A DNA stretch of 64,000 nt from Facklamia sp050409585 (GCF_050409585.1 NZ_JBNUPE010000004.1:1-64000); one strand, 5' to 3'; shown: positions 35,919-44,826, counted from the first letter of the stretch. The notes: generated from the letters alone by a model not told the origin. Made by a program: numbers and translations.

Positions 35919-36464
35919 ATGAATGAATTAGAATTAACTTTAAAAACAAATCAATTAGTAGAAATTTATTCTGAATTTAGTAACAAAAATGAAGAATATT
36001 TTTCACTTGGATACTTAATTGCAATTGAAGACGACTTCTCAACTCTAATTTCAATTAATGAATATGGAATGATTGAGAGTTTTCAATATAGGAAAAATGC
36101 ATTTATATCCAATATCGTTTCTTCAACTTGCTATCTTAAAAATTTTAAAAAAATAATTGATTATAATAAATCAATTAATCTTTACGACCCATATTCACTG
36201 ACCAAAGATTATGAACAACAATTTCAAGGAAAAGACCCAATCAATGAGCCTATCTTAGTGAATAAACAAGTATCTATTATAACTACCGAGAATGATTTTA
36301 TACTTCAAGGTAGGATTATAGAAAAAACCAAGGAATCATTTGTTCTTTCTTCTTCAACAATCGATGATTTGACTGAAAATCAGTTATACGAAATCAAACA
36401 TGAAGACATTGTCCTAATTGATTTGTTAAGTATTGATAACAAATTAATTGAACAAATAAAATAA
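35919..36464 (+). CDS. Unknown protein with two Sm/SH3-like lobes
   Basis: A 181-residue cytoplasmic protein. Two stretches share a predicted strand pattern of small beta barrels: residues 11-55 (QLVEIYSEF, then FSLGYLIAIEDDFSTLISIN) and 117-172 (KQVSIITTENDFILQGRIIE, then ESFVLSSSTIDD and IKHEDIVLIDLLS). The likeness suggests an internal duplication of a barrel fold. I do not recognise the family. AAGGAGCTG before the ATG is a good ribosome binding site. It stands between the decayed region and the DDAH gene, 66 bases before the latter. Confidence 0.6.
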   Translation: MNELELTLKTNQLVEIYSEFSNKNEEYFSLGYLIAIEDDFSTLISINEYGMIESFQYRKNAFISNIVSSTCYLKNFKKIIDYNKSINLYDPYSLTKDYEQQFQGKDPINEPILVNKQVSIITTENDFILQGRIIEKTKESFVLSSSTIDDLTENQLYEIKHEDIVLIDLLSIDNKLIEQIK

Positions 36465-36530
36465 ATACAAGTCCTTGAATAAATACAATAGTGCCAACAC
36501 ATCAATAACTAAAAAAACAGGAGGAATTAC

Positions 36531-37310
36531 ATGTTAAAATTTTCGCATGCCATCGTTAGAACACCTAGTCAATCAATGTTAGAAGGTATTACGACTGGAA
36601 TGTTCTCTAAAGAGCAACCAGTTTATGAAGATGCCTTGGTGCAACACGCTAACTATGTCAAAGCATTGGAAGAATTAGGAGTAAAAGTCACTGCTTTAGA
36701 GCCTTTAGAAGAATACCCTGATTCTTGTTTTGTTGAAGATCCAGCTGTGGTTATGGCAGAGTTTGCGATTGTGACTAATTCACCCAAAGAATCGCGTAAT
36801 GGAGAAAAATATGAAATGAAAAAAGTACTTAAGGATTTCTATAAAGAAGATCAAATCTTTTACATTGAGGCACCCGGAACTATGGAGGGTGGAGATGTGA
36901 TGCTAGTAGATAAGCATTTTTATGTGGGCTTATCCGATCGAACTAATCAAGAAGGGGCTAAACAATTTGACCAAATTGTGCGCCAGTTTGGCTATACTTC
37001 TTCAACGGTGTCGGTCACAGAAGGACTGCACTTAAAAGACTTTGTTATTTATTTAGAAAATAACAATATGTTAGTTAGTCCGGTGATGAATAAGGTCGAG
37101 GATTTCCAAAAATATAAGCGATATGTGGTTGAAGCGGAAGAACTCTATGCCATCAACAGTCTTTATATCAATGGGACGGTGCTGGTTCCTGAAGGTCACC
37201 CTAAAACACAAGCACATATTGAAAGTTTAGGTTATCCTGTAAAAGTAGTAAATACTGATGAATTTAAGAAAATTGACGGTAGCTTAACGTGTTTATCTTT
37301 AAGATTTTAA
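36531..37310 (+). CDS. ddaH: Dimethylarginine dimethylaminohydrolase-family enzyme
   Basis: The 259-residue protein belongs to the amidinotransferase/dimethylargininase superfamily. The catalytic His167 lies in EGLHLKDFV and the nucleophile Cys254 near the C-terminus in DGSLTCLSLRF; substrate-binding acidic residues are in YPDSCFVEDPAVV and the loop GTMEGGDVM. It would hydrolyse methylated arginine or a related guanidine to citrulline and an amine, as in human and Pseudomonas DDAH. A perfect AGGAGG precedes the ATG. No arginine deiminase operon genes lie near. Catalytic residues are intact, but whether methylarginine is the real substrate is not shown. Confidence 0.88.
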   Translation: MLKFSHAIVRTPSQSMLEGITTGMFSKEQPVYEDALVQHANYVKALEELGVKVTALEPLEEYPDSCFVEDPAVVMAEFAIVTNSPKESRNGEKYEMKKVLKDFYKEDQIFYIEAPGTMEGGDVMLVDKHFYVGLSDRTNQEGAKQFDQIVRQFGYTSSTVSVTEGLHLKDFVIYLENNNMLVSPVMNKVEDFQKYKRYVVEAEELYAINSLYINGTVLVPEGHPKTQAHIESLGYPVKVVNTDEFKKIDGSLTCLSLRF

Positions 37311-37331
37311 GCTAATTAAAAAAAGAGTCCT

Positions 37332-37400
37332 GCTCAATGTACCGACCCCCTAAAACCTTGTTCGGGTTTAAGGGTCAGTACAATTGAGCTGGCTTTTTTA
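37332..37400. terminator. Terminator after ddaH
   Basis: GCTCAATGTACCGACCC (37332-37348) pairs with GGGTCAGTACAATTGAGC (37372-37389), followed by TGGCTTTTTTA. One arm shares TGTACTGACCC with the terminator at 17397. Confidence 0.8.
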
Positions 37401-38027
37401 TTCAATCACATTCTTGTTTAAAATTAATTTTTGAGCTAAGACCACCCAAGCGAAACTAATCATCCAGCCGCCTATAATATCCGAAGGGAAATGTACTCCT
37501 AGATAAACGCGGGAATAACCAACTAGAAAAGTATAAATTAAACCTAAAGTTAAAATTTTATAAAAGTGCTTGCTACGCCAACATAAGACCATTATGGCAA
37601 AGACAGCGGTAGAACTAATCATAGCATGACCAGATGGGAAAGAATAAAAGTTTTCTTCGATTAAAAGATTGAGCAAATCTGGTCGGTCTCTTTGGAAAAT
37701 CAACTTTAGAATTGTATTAATAACCAAAGTTCCCGGAATAGCTATCAATAGGAAGTGCATTTTATTAAAGGCTCTTTTTTTAAAAAGCATTAAAAGGATG
37801 ATGGCGAAAAAAATTAAGACTGGTATGGCACTTGAAGAGTGGGTAATAAAGAGCATGATTTTGTCCATCAAGGGATTTTGAAGGTCGCGTACCCAGCTTT
37901 GAATGGGAGTATCGAAAGTTACCAATTCATTTTTTTTAATTTCTAAACCTAAATGGACAAAAAGTGTGGTCAGTATGGTGAAGATAAAATAAGCACTAGT
38001 AATTTTACCAATAATTTTTTTGGTCAT
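37398..38027 (-). CDS. PAP2-family membrane phosphatase
   Basis: The 209-residue membrane protein has all three PAP2 motifs: KLIFQRDRP, SFPSGHAM and SRVYLGVHFPSD, with the two catalytic histidines. Five or six hydrophobic helices surround them. Such enzymes dephosphorylate undecaprenyl pyrophosphate or lipid phosphates outside the membrane; bacitracin tolerance (BcrC-like) is one known role. It is monocistronic and ends in the shared terminator with ddaH. Confidence 0.88.
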   Translation of the reverse strand: MTKKIIGKITSAYFIFTILTTLFVHLGLEIKKNELVTFDTPIQSWVRDLQNPLMDKIMLFITHSSSAIPVLIFFAIILLMLFKKRAFNKMHFLLIAIPGTLVINTILKLIFQRDRPDLLNLLIEENFYSFPSGHAMISSTAVFAIMVLCWRSKHFYKILTLGLIYTFLVGYSRVYLGVHFPSDIIGGWMISFAWVVLAQKLILNKNVIE

Positions 38028-38183
38028 AAGGGCATCCTTTCTATTGAATACTTATAAATATTAACTATATAAAATCTTGTCAAAAACAACAAGTCTTACG
38101 ATGAAAAATGAGTAAATTTTACAAACAAAGTCAATTTTGATAGTATAAAAGCCCTGTTTTAAAATGAATTTAGGAGGAATAAT

Positions 38184-39731
38184 TTGAAAAAGTTAAAAGA
38201 AATTTCAGTATATCATGCATCGCTTATAACGTCATTTTTATTAGTTATTTTAGGTATTTTTATTCCTAATGAATTAAGTGTTGGAACACAAATTTTAAAA
38301 GATCAGGTGGCAAACAATTTTGGTTGGCTTTATCTTCTACTCATTCCACTAATATTATTAGTTTGTATTTATTTCATACTTAGTCCCTTAGGCCAGATTC
38401 GCTTAGGAGAACCCGACTCAAAACCTGAATATTCGACCACTTCTTGGGTAGCTATGATGTTTTCCGCTGGTATGGGAATTGGGCTTGTTTTTTACGGAGC
38501 AGCAGAACCTTTGTCACACTTTGCTATTTCGACTCCGATTGCTCCAGCAGGAAGTCAAGAAGCGTTAGCGGATGCCTTTCGCTTTACTTTTTTCCATTGG
38601 GGGATACATGGTTGGGCGATCTATGGTGTGGTAGCACTTGCCCTAGCTTACTTTGGTTTTCGTAAGCAAGAAAACTACCTATTATCTCATACTTTAAAAC
38701 CTTTACTAGGAAATAAAGCAACGGGCTGGATCGGAACAGTAGTGGATACAATAACGATTGTTGCCACTGTTATTGGGGTCGCAACTACTATTGGTTTTGG
38801 CGCAGCCCAAATTAATGGTGGGTTAAATTATTTGTTTAATATCTCTATTTCTAATAGTGTCCAAATTATTATTATAATTATCACAACGATCTTATTTATA
38901 CTTTCTGCTATTTCAGGGTTAGGAAAAGGGGTTAAAATTCTTTCCAATTTAAACCTGCTTTTAGCGGGCTGTCTATTAGCCATTGTCGCTATTGTAGGCC
39001 CGACTGTCGGTGTTTTAAACACATTTACAGAATCATTGGGTAATTATTTACAAAATTTTATTGAAATGAGTTTTCGATCAGCCGCTTTTGATAGGGATAA
39101 GAGGGAGTGGATTAATACTTGGACTTTGTTTTATTGGGCATGGTGGACTTCATGGTCGCCCTTCGTGGGGATTTTTATAGCCCGTATTTCGCGCGGACGC
39201 ACCATACGTGAGTTTTTAACGGTGGTACTTCTACTTCCTACGCTATTAAGTTTTATTTGGTTCTCTACTTTTGGAACTTTAGCAGCCAATGTTCAAATGA
39301 ATATAGCCGACTTAACAGCTTTTGAACCCGAACAGTTGCTATTTGCAACCTTTAACTATTATCCTTTAAGCGGCCTTCTTTCTTTAGTGGCGATTATTCT
39401 TGTTGTCTCATTTTTTATTACGTCAGCGGACTCAGCGACTTTTGTTTTGGCCATGTTGTCGGAAGAAGGTAATATCAAGCCTAATAATAGAACTAAGATT
39501 ACTTGGGGATTTACACTTTCAATTATTGCGGTTGTCTTACTATTGTCTGGCGGTTTACTAGCTATTCAAAATCTCTTAATAATCGTTTCCTTACCCTTTG
39601 TTTTCATTCTTATTTTAGTTATTTTATCCCTCATCAAAGAATTGAATCATGAACAAAGAGAAATGGGCTTAACCATTACACCAGACCGATTACCTAATTC
39701 AAACGATCCCTTTAAATCTTATGAAGATTAA
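38184..39731 (+). CDS. BCCT-family betaine/carnitine/choline transporter
   Basis: The 515-residue twelve-helix transporter has the BCCT signatures: WVAMMFSAGMGIGLVFYGAAEP in helix 3, FFHWGIHGWAIY, and the substrate-box region FYWAWWTSWSPFVGIFIARISRGRT. These carry glycine betaine or related osmolytes with Na+. The start is TTG 38184, positioned after AGGAGG. The promoter was not resolved. Substrate cannot be chosen between betaine, choline and carnitine. A hairpin terminator follows. Confidence 0.92.
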   Translation: MKKLKEISVYHASLITSFLLVILGIFIPNELSVGTQILKDQVANNFGWLYLLLIPLILLVCIYFILSPLGQIRLGEPDSKPEYSTTSWVAMMFSAGMGIGLVFYGAAEPLSHFAISTPIAPAGSQEALADAFRFTFFHWGIHGWAIYGVVALALAYFGFRKQENYLLSHTLKPLLGNKATGWIGTVVDTITIVATVIGVATTIGFGAAQINGGLNYLFNISISNSVQIIIIIITTILFILSAISGLGKGVKILSNLNLLLAGCLLAIVAIVGPTVGVLNTFTESLGNYLQNFIEMSFRSAAFDRDKREWINTWTLFYWAWWTSWSPFVGIFIARISRGRTIREFLTVVLLLPTLLSFIWFSTFGTLAANVQMNIADLTAFEPEQLLFATFNYYPLSGLLSLVAIILVVSFFITSADSATFVLAMLSEEGNIKPNNRTKITWGFTLSIIAVVLLLSGGLLAIQNLLIIVSLPFVFILILVILSLIKELNHEQREMGLTITPDRLPNSNDPFKSYED

Positions 39732-39746
39732 GTGGGCGACTTATTT

Positions 39747-39776
39747 AAACTTCCTGTATCAGCAGGAGGTTTTTTT
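39747..39776 (+). terminator. Terminator after the BCCT gene
   Basis: AAACTTCCTG and CAGGAGGTTT form a stem with a mismatch and a six-base loop, followed by a T run to 39776. Confidence 0.8.
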
Positions 39777-39841
39777 AAGCCGTCTGGTTTGCCACCGAAT
39801 ATGGATAAGAGGATGCTTTTAATAGAGAAGGAGGGGGTTAA

Positions 39842-40072
39842 ATGGAATATAGTCGTGAAGAAAAAGATTTTGTAATTAGTTATTTAAAAGATCCGAATAG
39901 CTATCAAGATGCTTTTAAAAAAGAATTGCAAGCTTTTATAGAACTTACAGAGATCGGTGACTTATATATCAACACTTTATTACAGGAAATGCTTCAAGAA
40001 GATATGCTTCAACTGAATGACCCGCCCTATACGGAATTTAAATATAAAGGATTAAAATTATTTTTATCCTAA
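39842..40072 (+). CDS. Small unknown acidic protein
   Basis: A 76-residue protein with no signal peptide, mostly helical and acidic (YSREEKDFVISYLKDPNSYQ, ending in KYKGLKLFLS). AAGGAGGGGG just before the ATG is an excellent ribosome binding site, which is the main reason to call it. I do not recognise the family. It is followed 145 bases later by a pair of oxidoreductase genes, with no terminator seen between. Confidence 0.55.
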   Translation: MEYSREEKDFVISYLKDPNSYQDAFKKELQAFIELTEIGDLYINTLLQEMLQEDMLQLNDPPYTEFKYKGLKLFLS

Positions 40073-40217
40073 CTGTTTAAAATTTTAACAAATGTATTTA
40101 TAGCAACCCTAAGGACGTTTTTACGAGTCGCTTTATTAGCCAATTTTCTTAAAGTGGCGTATGATTAAAATATGCAGATGTTACAGATTCAAAAATAAAT
40201 TATAAGGGGGAAATAGA

Positions 40218-40973
40218 ATGGAGCGCTTAAAAGATAAAGTGGCAATAGTAACAGGCGGGGCTGGTGGAATTGGTTCAGCCATTGTCCGCGCCTATGCTAG
40301 AGAAGGGGCAAAAGTAGCAATCGTCGATCTTAATCAAGAAAAAGGCGAGGCTTTAAGCCGTTCTCTAAATGAGGAGGGATATAATACCTTCTTTATCAAG
40401 ACTGATTTGACTAAAAAATCAGCCTTAGAAACGTGCATTCAAGGGGTTGTTGACCGCTATCATCAAATCGATGTGTTGGTCAATAATGCTCATGCTTCAA
40501 GGATGAAGAGCTTCTTAGATATTACAGAAGAAGATTTAGCTCTATCAATGGAGTCTGGTTTCTATGCTACCTTTTTCTTGAGCCAACTAGCTATTCCATA
40601 TCTTAAAAAGACTAAAGGAAATATCATTAATTTTGGTTCAGGAGCAGCCATTAAGGGTGATAACCATCAAGGGGCTTATGTAGCAGCCAAAGAAGCGATT
40701 CGTGGGATTTCGCGTGTGATGGCGAATGAGTTTGGTAAAGATGGTATCAATGTGAATGTCATTTCACCTATAGCCTATTCTGAAGGTGTCGATGCTTGGC
40801 GTGCTGAAAACCCTGAATATTATGAAAAAGTCGTTCAAGGTATTCCACTCCAAAAATTTGGTGATATTGACAAAGATATCGCACCAGTCGCAGTTTTTCT
40901 AGCAAGTGATGAATCACGTTACATCACAGGTCAAACATTTATGGTCGATGGAGGAAGTATTAAATTATATTAG
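40218..40973 (+). CDS. Short-chain dehydrogenase/reductase
   Basis: The 251-residue classical SDR has the NAD(P) motif TGGAGGIGSAI near residue 12, an NNAHA loop in place of NNAG, catalytic Ser in INFGSGAAIK and the YVAAK catalytic Tyr/Lys pair. The DLN at the end of strand 2 suggests NAD preference. The C-terminal ITGQTFMVDGGS is typical. It is paired with a second SDR 11 bases downstream, so they probably act in one oxidation/reduction pathway, substrate unknown. Confidence 0.9.
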   Translation: MERLKDKVAIVTGGAGGIGSAIVRAYAREGAKVAIVDLNQEKGEALSRSLNEEGYNTFFIKTDLTKKSALETCIQGVVDRYHQIDVLVNNAHASRMKSFLDITEEDLALSMESGFYATFFLSQLAIPYLKKTKGNIINFGSGAAIKGDNHQGAYVAAKEAIRGISRVMANEFGKDGINVNVISPIAYSEGVDAWRAENPEYYEKVVQGIPLQKFGDIDKDIAPVAVFLASDESRYITGQTFMVDGGSIKLY

Positions 40974-40984
40974 GAGGAAACAAA

Positions 40985-41722
40985 ATGGAAAGATTAGAAG
41001 GTAAAGTTTTAATTATTACTGGCGGCGCTCAAGGGATGGGGAAAGTGCATGCAGAGGTCGCTTTAGCTGAAGGAGCTAAGGTTGTCATTACTGATATTAA
41101 TGAAGAAAAAGGGAATGAAGTTGCTAAAGAACTTGGTAAAAATGTTCTATTTGTTAAACAAGATGTGACCAAGGAAAGTGACTGGAAAAAGGTAATTGAT
41201 GCGACAATGGATAAATGGGGCAGGATAGACTCGCTCGTTAATAATGCAGGTATCACTTATAATATGAAAATTGAAGATGTTTCATTAGACGATTACATGA
41301 AAATTGTGAATATCAACCAAGTTTCCGTCTTTTTAGGTATTAAAGCCGTAACACCTATTATGAAGCAACAAAAGTATGGTTCTATAATTAACATTTCTTC
41401 TATGAATGGTTTAGTAGGTGGGGCGATCGGATATACAGACACTAAGTTTGCGGTTAGAGGAATGACGAAATCAGCAGCGAGAGAGTTATCTCCATATAAT
41501 ATAACCGTTAATTCTGTCCATCCTGGTGTAGTACACACACCAATGTTAGAACAACCGGGTGTTAAGGAAGCGGTTGATAAATTTAAAGAAACTATTCCTA
41601 TGCGCCGAGTGGCTCAGCCTAAAGAAGTTTCTAATTTAGTTGTATTCTTAGCTTCCGATGAAGCAAGATATTCAACTGGATCTGAGTTTGTCATTGATGG
41701 AGGAGTTACAGCTGCTGTTTAA
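40985..41722 (+). CDS. Short-chain dehydrogenase/reductase
   Basis: The 245-residue SDR has TGGAQGMGKVHA, the loop NNAGI, catalytic Ser in INISSMNG and the YTDTK pair, ending with STGSEFVIDGG. Strand 2 ends DINEEKG, which points to NAD. It resembles 3-alpha/20-beta-hydroxysteroid dehydrogenase-type SDRs, but the substrate cannot be assigned from sequence. It follows the first SDR with an AGGAGG site between. No terminator follows before the GST gene. Confidence 0.9.
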   Translation: MERLEGKVLIITGGAQGMGKVHAEVALAEGAKVVITDINEEKGNEVAKELGKNVLFVKQDVTKESDWKKVIDATMDKWGRIDSLVNNAGITYNMKIEDVSLDDYMKIVNINQVSVFLGIKAVTPIMKQQKYGSIINISSMNGLVGGAIGYTDTKFAVRGMTKSAARELSPYNITVNSVHPGVVHTPMLEQPGVKEAVDKFKETIPMRRVAQPKEVSNLVVFLASDEARYSTGSEFVIDGGVTAAV

Positions 41723-41843
41723 AATTAGTTAGTTACTAGCTTACTCTTATTTTAAAAGCATGCTATCGAATTCACTCAATTATTTCCTATGACACTTTTT
41801 AATGCTATAATATAATCAATAAAAAAAAGAAAGGTTTGATAAA

Positions 41844-42458
41844 ATGTTGAAATTATACTATGCACCTGGTACTTGTTCCTTGGCTTGCTGGATCGCTTTA
41901 GAATGGTCTGGTCTTGAGTATGAAACCATTCGTGTGGATTACAATGATCCTGAGTATCGTAAAATTAATCCTTTAGGAATGGTTCCTGCTCTTGAAATTG
42001 GAGCCGATCGTCCGATGACTCAAGCAGGAGCAATTTTACAATACATTGCTAATTCCGTTCCAGAAAAAGATTTAGGACCTAATGAAGGGTTAGAAAATGT
42101 TTTTGAGTTTGATGAAACATCTCTATTCCTTTCTGCAGATATTCATCCATCATTCTGGCCGTTCTTTAACCCACAGCGTTATACAACATCTGAAGACATA
42201 GATGTAATTGAAATGGCTCGTGCGGCAGCACCTGCTCGTATTGATGCGAACTTCAAACATCTTGATGATATTATTGGTGATTCTAATCACCTCTACCAAA
42301 ATAAACGTACTGTGCTTGATCCATTAGCATTCATTTTTGCAACTTGGACTAAGAATTTAGAAAAAACGTATAAAGACTATCCAAACGTTAAGCGTATGGT
42401 AGAACATCTTAAGGAAGATCCAGCTGTTCAAAAAGTTCTTACTGAAGCTAATGAGTAG
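41844..42458 (+). CDS. Glutathione S-transferase family protein
   Basis: The 204-residue protein has a GST N-terminal thioredoxin-like half (KLYYAPGTCSLACWIALEW, and the cis-Pro region NPLGMVPALEI) and an all-helical C-terminal half. YYAPGTCS is the beta-class bacterial GST opening with its active Cys. GSTs are common in proteobacteria but rarer in Lactobacillales, so transfer is possible, although base composition does not stand out. A strong terminator separates it from the peroxiredoxin gene that follows. Activity with glutathione needs a glutathione source, which the window does not show. Confidence 0.85.
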   Translation: MLKLYYAPGTCSLACWIALEWSGLEYETIRVDYNDPEYRKINPLGMVPALEIGADRPMTQAGAILQYIANSVPEKDLGPNEGLENVFEFDETSLFLSADIHPSFWPFFNPQRYTTSEDIDVIEMARAAAPARIDANFKHLDDIIGDSNHLYQNKRTVLDPLAFIFATWTKNLEKTYKDYPNVKRMVEHLKEDPAVQKVLTEANE

Positions 42459-42480
42459 GTCAAAAGTGTTGATATAAATT

Positions 42481-42522
42481 AAAAATAAGAGACATGAAAT
42501 TAAATTCATGTCTCTTATTTTT
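42481..42522. terminator. Terminator after the GST gene
   Basis: AAATAAGAGACATGAA and TTCATGTCTCTTATTT form a perfect 16-bp stem, with T/A runs on both sides. 42523-42737 holds no gene. Confidence 0.85.
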
Positions 42523-42737
42523 AAACAAAAACATTATAACAATAAGCTTTGTAAATATTTAAAATGACTAAGCAATGAGTGGTAAGTTGTATGTATCAAC
42601 TATTTAAAGTGTTTTATTAAAGTGGATATAAAAAGTTAATCCTTTAAGATTAATCATTAAACCACTTTATTGATTTAATAAAGCTGAAAGATAGTGATTT
42701 TTAAATAGTATATTGTTTAATCAGTGAAAGGAAAGAG

Positions 42738-43208
42738 ATGAATTTTATGGCAAGTATTGAAGTCAATAAAAAGGCACCAGACTTTGAATTAGAAGATTTC
42801 GAAGGAAAGACAGTTAAGCTTTCAGCTTTCAGAGGAAGTAAAAATGTAATGCTTGTATTAAACAGAGGCTTTATATGACCTTTCTGCCGCAAGCACATGA
42901 TGCAGTTGCATAAAGATTATAATCAGTTTGAAAAAAGAGACACCGCTATTGTCGTCATTGGTCCTGAAAACGATAAAAAATTCGCAGACTACTGGCATGA
43001 AAATGACTTAGAATTTTATGGTCTACCTGATCCAAACCATTCGGTATTAAAATTGTATGGTCAAGAAGTAAATCTTTTTAAGATGGGACGGATGCCAGCT
43101 CAAATGTTGGTAGATAAAAAGGGTGAGTTGAGATATATTCACTACGGTCATTCCATGAAAGATATCCCTGAAAATAGTGAGATGTTAGATTTGATAGATA
43201 GTTTATAA
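42738..43208 (+). CDS. Peroxiredoxin (AhpC/TSA type) with in-frame TGA at the peroxidatic Cys position
   Basis: One frame of 157 codons from an ATG behind AAAGGAA (a second ATG lies at 42747) encodes an AhpC/TSA-type protein: KKAPDFELEDFEGKTVKLSA, LVLNRGFI, then TGA at 42876-42878, then PFCRKHMMQLHKDY and VIGPENDKKFADYW. Relatives read RGFxCPFCRxH here, so TGA takes codon 47, the first Cys of CPFC (the peroxidatic site), and Cys50 remains. There is no other stop. Either a Cys codon mutated (TGC or TGT to TGA) or TGA is read as selenocysteine. The second half alone could start at ATG 42897 but would lack the active site. A GST gene precedes it and an ABM-domain gene converges on it. Confidence 0.75.
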
Positions 43209-43221
43209 TCAATTAACTAAA

Positions 43222-43258
43222 TAAAGAGCAAACAGCACACATGCTGCTTGCTCTTTTG
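43222..43258. terminator. Terminator after the peroxiredoxin gene
   Basis: AAAGAGCAA-CAGCA and TGCTG-TTGCTCTTT form a long stem with one mismatch, followed by TGTTT. It also faces the converging ABM gene. Confidence 0.8.
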
Positions 43259-43295
43259 TTTCCTAATCCTATCGAATTATTTAAGATAACTTGGA

Positions 43296-43595
43296 TTATT
43301 TTTTAGGCATTTTTTCGTCCTTTAGAATTTCTAATTTATGTGACTCCATCGATTCAATTTCACTGTCATCTGGATCGTCTAATTTTTTTCGATCTTCTGA
43401 ATTTTCCCAATTTTTCCAATCTTCTTGTGATTTCCATGAGCCTAAAACCACAATTAAATCCTCTTCAATGCCTCTACTGATTGATAAATTAATGAAACCT
43501 GGTTGATCATTTATGATTTCACGATTCGATAATTTATTGATGATGCTTTCTGTTTTGCCTACTTTAGGTTTTATATGTTGCATAACTAAAAACAT
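43296..43595 (-). CDS. Antibiotic biosynthesis monooxygenase (ABM) domain protein
   Basis: The 99-residue protein is a single dimeric alpha-beta barrel ABM fold: FLVMQHIKPKVGKTESIINK, PGFINLSISRG and VVLGSWKSQEDWKNWENSED. The family includes heme-degrading IsdG and quinol monooxygenases; the IsdG Asn near residue 7 is missing here, so heme degradation is not supported. The Lys/Glu-rich tail is not diagnostic. It is a single gene on the minus strand, with AAGGAGA just upstream of the ATG. Confidence 0.8.
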   Translation of the reverse strand: MFLVMQHIKPKVGKTESIINKLSNREIINDQPGFINLSISRGIEEDLIVVLGSWKSQEDWKNWENSEDRKKLDDPDDSEIESMESHKLEILKDEKMPKK

Positions 43596-43750
43596 TCATA
43601 CCATCTCCTTTATTTAAACATTAGCAAAGATGGTATTTATCTTCAATCGATTTGCTCAATCTAACAAGGGATTATTTGTAGTTGTTGATTATTTAATAGG
43701 GTTTGGCTGGATGGAAAATTTTAGAATTTAATTTTCGGTGACTTCAACTA

Positions 43751-44806
43751 TTAATTCGTTTGCCATTCATTTGCAGAATAGCATCTATTATTATTTTCAA
43801 TTTCATTTGCAACAAATAATTTGTGTCCATCATAAAAATATAAGATTTGGTCATTAATGAGCAAAGCAAATGTATGGGCACTTTCAGAATCTTTATTGAC
43901 TTGACTAGGATCGATCAGTTCAAATTTAGTATCGGCAGGAAAACTGGCGTTGGTCTTCAAATGCATTGCTTGAATGACTTGAACAAAGTCATTACTATTT
44001 TTAAATTGAAGCTTAAAATCATTATAATCATCAAGATAGTGATCAAAAGTTTTTTGAAGAATTTCATATGTTTTCTTTTCAACTAGGAAAGCATCTTCAT
44101 TTTTAAAACTTGTAGCTTTTAATGCGATTCTATTTTCTTGTTCATCATCTAGACCAATCAAATGGTTTACATCGATCACAATTTCATCATTTACTATATA
44201 AAGACCAAGGTCTTGATAAACCCTAGCATTTTGATAATTTTCTCGCAGATCATATGCCATTGATTGATAAGGATATAAGCTTTCGGGTTTGCCTTGATTA
44301 TTTAATAGTACTACCGGTGACACCGTTTTACGAATTAAGCCTGAGCCTAAGCCACCTTCAAACTCTTTGAGACCTCCTGTCAAGATAACGAGGTCTTGAT
44401 ATGGAGCGAGTATAGATTCAATTGTTTCATTCTCATCTACGTAGAAACGTATACTTTCTCCTTTTTCTCGTTGTGTAAAATAGTAGGCCATATTAAATAA
44501 GCCACTTTCTTCGATTGAGACAATGATATCTAAGTTAAGATTCAATTTAGGAACTGTTGCTTGTGCTTGATATATACCAACGTACTTTTCAATTTTTTCT
44601 GGTGCTTCATATAGACTATCGTCAGGATTAAGAATTTTATCAGGGATAAAATTAGCCTTAATGTGATGTCCTTGGTGATGACCGTCTACTTTCATATGGT
44701 TTGTTTCTTTAACATCAGCTTCTGCTTGTGCGAAAGTGGCGTGTGGAAAAAGTAGATTAAGGGTTAAGGCAGTTAAAATTAATAAAGTAATAAATATTCT
44801 TTTCAT
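43751..44806 (-). CDS. Exported protein with His-rich N-terminal stretch, unknown
   Basis: A 351-residue protein with a clear signal peptide (FITLLILTALTLNLLF, cleavage near TFAQAEA). Directly after it comes a His-rich segment (MKVDGHHQGHHIKANF). The rest has beta-rich, lipocalin-like character (EKYVGIYQAQATVPKLN, LFNMAYYFTQREKGE) and an acidic middle. The His cluster suggests a metal such as zinc, as in the histidine-rich linkers of AdcA and ZinT; ZinT homology is not established. There is no lipobox Cys at the cleavage site. It follows the related gene at 44827 by 20 bases. Confidence 0.6.
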   Translation of the reverse strand: MKRIFITLLILTALTLNLLFPHATFAQAEADVKETNHMKVDGHHQGHHIKANFIPDKILNPDDSLYEAPEKIEKYVGIYQAQATVPKLNLNLDIIVSIEESGLFNMAYYFTQREKGESIRFYVDENETIESILAPYQDLVILTGGLKEFEGGLGSGLIRKTVSPVVLLNNQGKPESLYPYQSMAYDLRENYQNARVYQDLGLYIVNDEIVIDVNHLIGLDDEQENRIALKATSFKNEDAFLVEKKTYEILQKTFDHYLDDYNDFKLQFKNSNDFVQVIQAMHLKTNASFPADTKFELIDPSQVNKDSESAHTFALLINDQILYFYDGHKLFVANEIENNNRCYSANEWQTN

Positions 44807-44826
44807 TAGTTCACACCTTTCAGCAA

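Noticed and set aside
43296..43595. Heme-degrading IsdG-type enzyme
   Set aside because: The Asn near residue 7 required by IsdG is absent; only the general ABM fold is supported.
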